From: Akkermansiaceae bacterium UBA7890
Lineage (GTDB): Bacteria > Verrucomicrobiota > Verrucomicrobiia > Verrucomicrobiales > Akkermansiaceae
Reading direction: 5' to 3'
NCBI GenBank assembly: GCA_002501065.1
Contig: DLRK01000007.1
Span: 1,236 to 9,711, forward strand
DNA length: 8,476 bases
Below, piece by piece: positions 6,638 to 8,476 of this stretch. The first letter of the stretch is position 1. The number at the start of each line of letters is the position of its first letter. The notes under the pieces were generated by a model. That model saw nothing but the letters and a program-made list of their open reading frames with translations, did not search any database and was not told the DNA's origin. The translations under genes and the position numbers were made by a program.

Positions 6638-7540
6638 ATGGCGCTTGCGCTTGAACAGATCGGTCTGGAGCCGAGGAAATCGTTTCGCTTCCTCACATGG
6701 ACCGACAATCTCTCCGATATCGTCCGGTGTCGGGCGGACGGCTCGCGGCTGAAATTGGCCGGCAGGGGAGACCAATGGCACTTCCATCCGGAATACGAAC
6801 TGACCTTGGTCTCCAAGGGGAAGGGCAAGTGTTTCGTCGGCGATCACGTGGAGAATATCCAATCTCCGGACCTCGTCCTTATCGGCCCGAACCTGCCGCA
6901 CTGCTGGCCTGATCTGGGCACGTCTTCGGGCTTCGCCCTTCAGTTCGTCCTCGATTCGAATCACCCGCTGGGCCAGCTCCACGAGATGCGAGCGTTGGAG
7001 ACAATGCTGCAAGATGCGAATTTTGGAATCCGCTTTACCGGCCCCGTAGTACAGCGGATCGAGCACGCGATGCGGGCGCTCGCCAACCTGCCGATGCTCG
7101 GCAGGCTGGCCAAGTTCATCGAAGTGCTCGCCGAGTTGGCCGACGTCCCCAAACACGAACAGATCCGCCTCTCCGACTCCAATCTAATGCTGATCCATCA
7201 GGAACAGAACATGCCCGTCATCAGCCACGCGGTCAGCTTCATCCTCAACAACCTCGAAAAGGAGATCGGCATCAACGACCTGCTCGAGGTTACCCGCATG
7301 AGCAAACCGACCTTCAGCCGCCACTTCAAGAGCCACACCGGGCGATCCCTGACCGCCTTCCTCAACGAGGTCCGCATCGTCAACGCCAAGCGCCTTCTCG
7401 CCGAAACCAACGAATCGATCACCGAGATCGCCTTCGCGTCAGGCTTCCGCAACCTGTCCCACTTCAATGTTCAATTCCGCCGCTCCTCCGCCGAGTCGCC
7501 CCGCGATTATCGAAAGCGCTCAGGGAACAGCGGGATATGA
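6638..7540 (+). CDS. AraC-family transcriptional regulator with N-terminal cupin
   Basis: This 300-residue cytoplasmic DNA-binding regulator has the normal AraC-family length. Residues 40-105 form a cupin sensor: WHFHPEYELTLVSKGKGK supplies His48, His50 and Glu52, and IGPNLPHCWPD supplies His88, the pattern of a small-ligand or metal-binding cupin seen in sugar-responsive members. Residues 195-295 form the double helix-turn-helix. The first helix pair is near 211-232 (INDLLEVTRMSKPTFSRHFK), the second near 260-281 (SITEIAFASGFRNLSHFNVQF), followed by the typical SPRDYRKR end. ATG 6638 is the only reasonable start; no good Shine-Dalgarno precedes it. It is divergent from the 1084-residue gene, with 407 bases between, and an operator-like direct repeat ends 19 bases before its start codon. 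Control of that operon plus autoregulation is inferred. Confidence 0.93.
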   Translation: MALALEQIGLEPRKSFRFLTWTDNLSDIVRCRADGSRLKLAGRGDQWHFHPEYELTLVSKGKGKCFVGDHVENIQSPDLVLIGPNLPHCWPDLGTSSGFALQFVLDSNHPLGQLHEMRALETMLQDANFGIRFTGPVVQRIEHAMRALANLPMLGRLAKFIEVLAELADVPKHEQIRLSDSNLMLIHQEQNMPVISHAVSFILNNLEKEIGINDLLEVTRMSKPTFSRHFKSHTGRSLTAFLNEVRIVNAKRLLAETNESITEIAFASGFRNLSHFNVQFRRSSAESPRDYRKRSGNSGI

Positions 7541-7566
7541 TCCGGTCGTAGGTTCGGCGTCCGCTC

Positions 7567-7591
7567 GTAGCTTAGCTATGCTGAAAGCTAC
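7567..7591. other. Stem-loop between convergent genes
   Basis: GTAGCTT (7567-7573) pairs perfectly with AAGCTAC (7585-7591) around an 11-base loop, 27 bases after the AraC stop codon and 38 bases from the stop of the DUF1080 remnant on the other strand. A terminator or mRNA 3' end is possible, but the stem is AT-containing and no T-run follows on either strand. Confidence 0.35.
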
Positions 7592-7628
7592 CTGACCCGA
7601 ATGCCGGTGCCTTAAGCCTAACGTCGGA

Positions 7629-7883
7629 TCACTTGCCGAACTCCATCGGGGTCACCTTGAGGTTGCGGAACGCCACCGCGGCATGATCGCCCTGGAACAT
7701 CACCGGCCCCTCTGCCGCCTCCTTGCCCGTCATCCCCGCCGGCGTCGGCCCCTTCATTTCGACATCCTTCTGAATGACGGTGCCATTCAATTCGACTTTG
7801 AGAAGCTTCGCATTGGCCACCTTCTTGCCGTCTTTGTCGAATTTCGGCGCCTGGATATCGATGACGTACTTTTGCCACGCTAC
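7629..7883 (-). pseudogene. C-terminal remnant of a DUF1080 (3-keto-disaccharide hydrolase) gene
   Basis: Read on the minus strand, the frame gives VAWQKYVIDIQAPKFDKDGK, then NAKLLKVELNGTVIQKDVEM, PTPAGMTGKEAAEGPVMFQG and DHAAVAFRNLKVTPMEFGK before a TGA at 7631-7629. This is the characteristic second half of a DUF1080 domain: the WQ-x-Y-x-I-D strand, the LNGTVI strand, the insertion rich in Pro and Gly, and the closing VAFRNLKV strand. About 85 residues remain. The signal peptide and the LFNGKDLSGW half are absent. The frame stays open upstream but enters the hairpin repeat at 7903-7930, so the homology ends close to that repeat. No ribosome-binding site or plausible start belongs to the remnant; an in-frame GTG at 7820 would leave only 63 residues. 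It is convergent with the AraC gene. I treat it as non-functional. Confidence 0.75.
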
Positions 7884-7902
7884 CGGAGGCAGGGGAAGCA
7901 GA

Positions 7903-7930
7903 CACCCATCAGGGTGCAGGAAGCAGGGTG
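7903..7930 (-). repeat. Dispersed hairpin repeat, copy 4 (inverted)
   Basis: On the minus strand this reads CACCCTGCTTCCTGCACC then CTGATGGGTG. The change of G to C in the right half turns CACC...GGTG into CACCC-TGAT-GGGTG, so the stem is kept. A further CTGCTTCCCCTGC just beyond resembles CTACTTCCCCTGC beyond copy 1, so the element may be longer. It sits at the broken end of the DUF1080 remnant. Confidence 0.75.
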
Positions 7931-7984
7931 CGAGGACAAGGGCAAGCCTGCGAGCGTATCGGGCGATCTCTGGTATTTGCCTGC

Positions 7985-8197
7985 TTCAACATTGCCACCA
8001 GGCGCATGAATTCTCGCTTTTCGGTTCCGAAGAGCGTCGCGGAGCGGTAGGTCACGATCTCGGTTCCGCCGCCGCTGTTCACGGCGCGAACAAATCCGAT
8101 CAGCGTCACGAGACCGTGTGCAGCGGGTTCGTGAAGATCGTGCCGATGTTCAGGTCACTCTCAACGGTAGCGTTAAAGGGCGTCACCTGACCGGACG
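7985..8197 (-). pseudogene. Probable frameshifted gene-end fragment of a secreted protein
   Basis: Two minus-strand frames each give protein-like sequence that joins across one point. The upstream part reads SGQVTPFNATVESDL and NIGTIFTNPLHTV before a TGA at 8108-8106. The downstream part reads VTLIGFVRAVNSGGGTEIV, TYRSATLFGTEKREFMRL and VAML, beginning at 8109-8107. Read as one, they make a beta-strand-rich C-terminus like those of large verrucomicrobial secreted proteins, with a one-base-type frame change near 8107. The downstream frame then runs into the hairpin repeat at 7930. No start, ribosome site or full domain is visible. The alternative is chance open frame in GC-rich DNA; the composition of the strands makes me favour a decayed gene, with low confidence. 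Confidence 0.35.
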
Positions 8198-8211
8198 ACC
8201 CTGCTTCCGGG

Positions 8212-8246
8212 AAAGAAGAAACGGCGGTGCCCGAAAGCGCCGCCGT
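8212..8246 (-). terminator. Intrinsic terminator of the partial secreted-protein gene
   Basis: On the minus strand ACGGCGG pairs perfectly with CCGCCGT, with two more G-C pairs beyond one mismatch and a TTTCGG loop. The stem is followed at once by TTCTTCTTT. Position just downstream of the stop at 8285 and orientation both fit Rho-independent termination. Confidence 0.8.
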
Positions 8247-8284
8247 CTCTGTTGGATGTCCTGCGAAAAATCGAAGGGAAATAC

Positions 8285-8476
8285 CTACGGGGCCGGGGCG
8301 GAAACAGCGACGTCGTCGATATACCAGCCGGACTGGTCGAAGCTGTCGTCGTTGTCGCTGAGAAACCGGAACTCCAGGATAACCTCCTGCCCGAGGGCAG
8401 CGGCGGGAAACTCTCCCGAGAACTCCGTCCACTCGACCGGGTCGAGTCCCGAGATGTTCATGTCGATCACTCCCAG
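8285..8476 (-). CDS. C-terminal end of a secreted or surface protein (partial)
   Basis: The minus-strand frame is open to the window edge at 8476 and ends at the TAG at 8287-8285. The 63 visible residues include MNISGLDPVEWTEFSGEFPA, LGQEVILEFRFLSDNDDSFD and QSGWYIDDVAVSAPAP. The closing GWYIDDVAV strand with the preceding LEFRF...DNDDS is typical of the jelly-roll MAM/immune-inhibitor-A-like beta-sandwich that ends many secreted peptidases and adhesins, where it binds calcium or packs against another domain. The catalytic or main part of the protein lies outside the window, so its function cannot be stated. An intrinsic terminator follows 39 bases after the stop, which supports this as a real, expressed gene end. 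A GTG at 8470 is internal, not a start. Confidence 0.8.
   Translation of the reverse strand: MGVIDMNISGLDPVEWTEFSGEFPAAALGQEVILEFRFLSDNDDSFDQSGWYIDDVAVSAPAP

Noticed and set aside
6227..7156. 309-codon minus-strand open frame across the AraC gene and the intergenic region
   Set aside because: The part opposite the AraC gene is a compositional shadow. The intergenic part contains a hydrophobic run but no suitable start or family match, and the frame overlaps the much better supported AraC gene.
8106..8432. 108-codon minus-strand frame overlapping the partial secreted gene
   Set aside because: Upstream of 8285 it is out of frame with the GWYIDDVAV protein and is Arg-rich nonsense, and it crosses the terminator. 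Only its last part (after about 8200) is kept, as a piece of the frameshifted fragment.

Overview
The window looks like chromosomal DNA from a GC-rich member of the Planctomycetota-Verrucomicrobiota group, more likely Verrucomicrobiota. The main reasons are protein families typical of that group: a very large secreted protein combining a DUF6797-like N-terminus, a sugar-dehydrogenase-like propeller, a c-type haem site (CMPCH) and a discoidin-like tail; DUF1080 (3-keto-disaccharide hydrolase) sequences; YwqK/MORN-type repeats; and a secreted HGGGW/GHSAG esterase. The assignment rests on protein style only; no rRNA or other marker gene is present.

Layout. Bases 1-955: a copy of a short hairpin repeat followed by a plus-strand secreted alpha/beta hydrolase. 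Bases 1029-6230: four minus-strand genes. In transcription order these are the 1084-residue cytochrome c/propeller protein (6230-2976), a 223-residue chimera of an N-terminal DUF1080 half and a MORN-like tail (2968-2297, only 7 bases after the previous stop), a lipoprotein of unknown function (2169-1429) and an 85-residue two-helix membrane protein resembling a fragment of the MotA/TolQ/ExbB family (1286-1029). Bases 6231-6637: a 407-base divergent intergenic region carrying a 20-base-period direct repeat that looks like an AraC-type operator. Bases 6638-7540: a plus-strand AraC-family regulator with an N-terminal cupin. Bases 7541-8284: a decayed zone with the C-terminal half of a DUF1080 gene, an inverted copy of the hairpin repeat exactly at its broken end, and a second apparent gene-end fragment split by a frameshift. 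Bases 8285-8476: the C-terminus of a secreted minus-strand protein running off the window, followed by a convincing intrinsic terminator.

Working model (inference): the AraC-family protein senses a sugar-like ligand through its cupin and controls itself and the divergent 6230-2297 operon from the shared intergenic region. The operon exports an oxidoreductase-like haem protein and a DUF1080-derived protein, fitting periplasmic oxidation and breakdown of a glycan or glycoside. The esterase could remove acyl groups from the same substrate, but it is not in the operon.

The most unusual features are (a) a dispersed repeat of about 28 bases, with a conserved hairpin at its end, found at several gene boundaries and at one truncation junction; (b) the DUF1080-MORN chimera and the separate DUF1080 C-terminal remnant about 5 kb away; and (c) the regularly spaced operator-like direct repeat. 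I see no tRNA, rRNA, CRISPR array, transposase or recognisable defence system.
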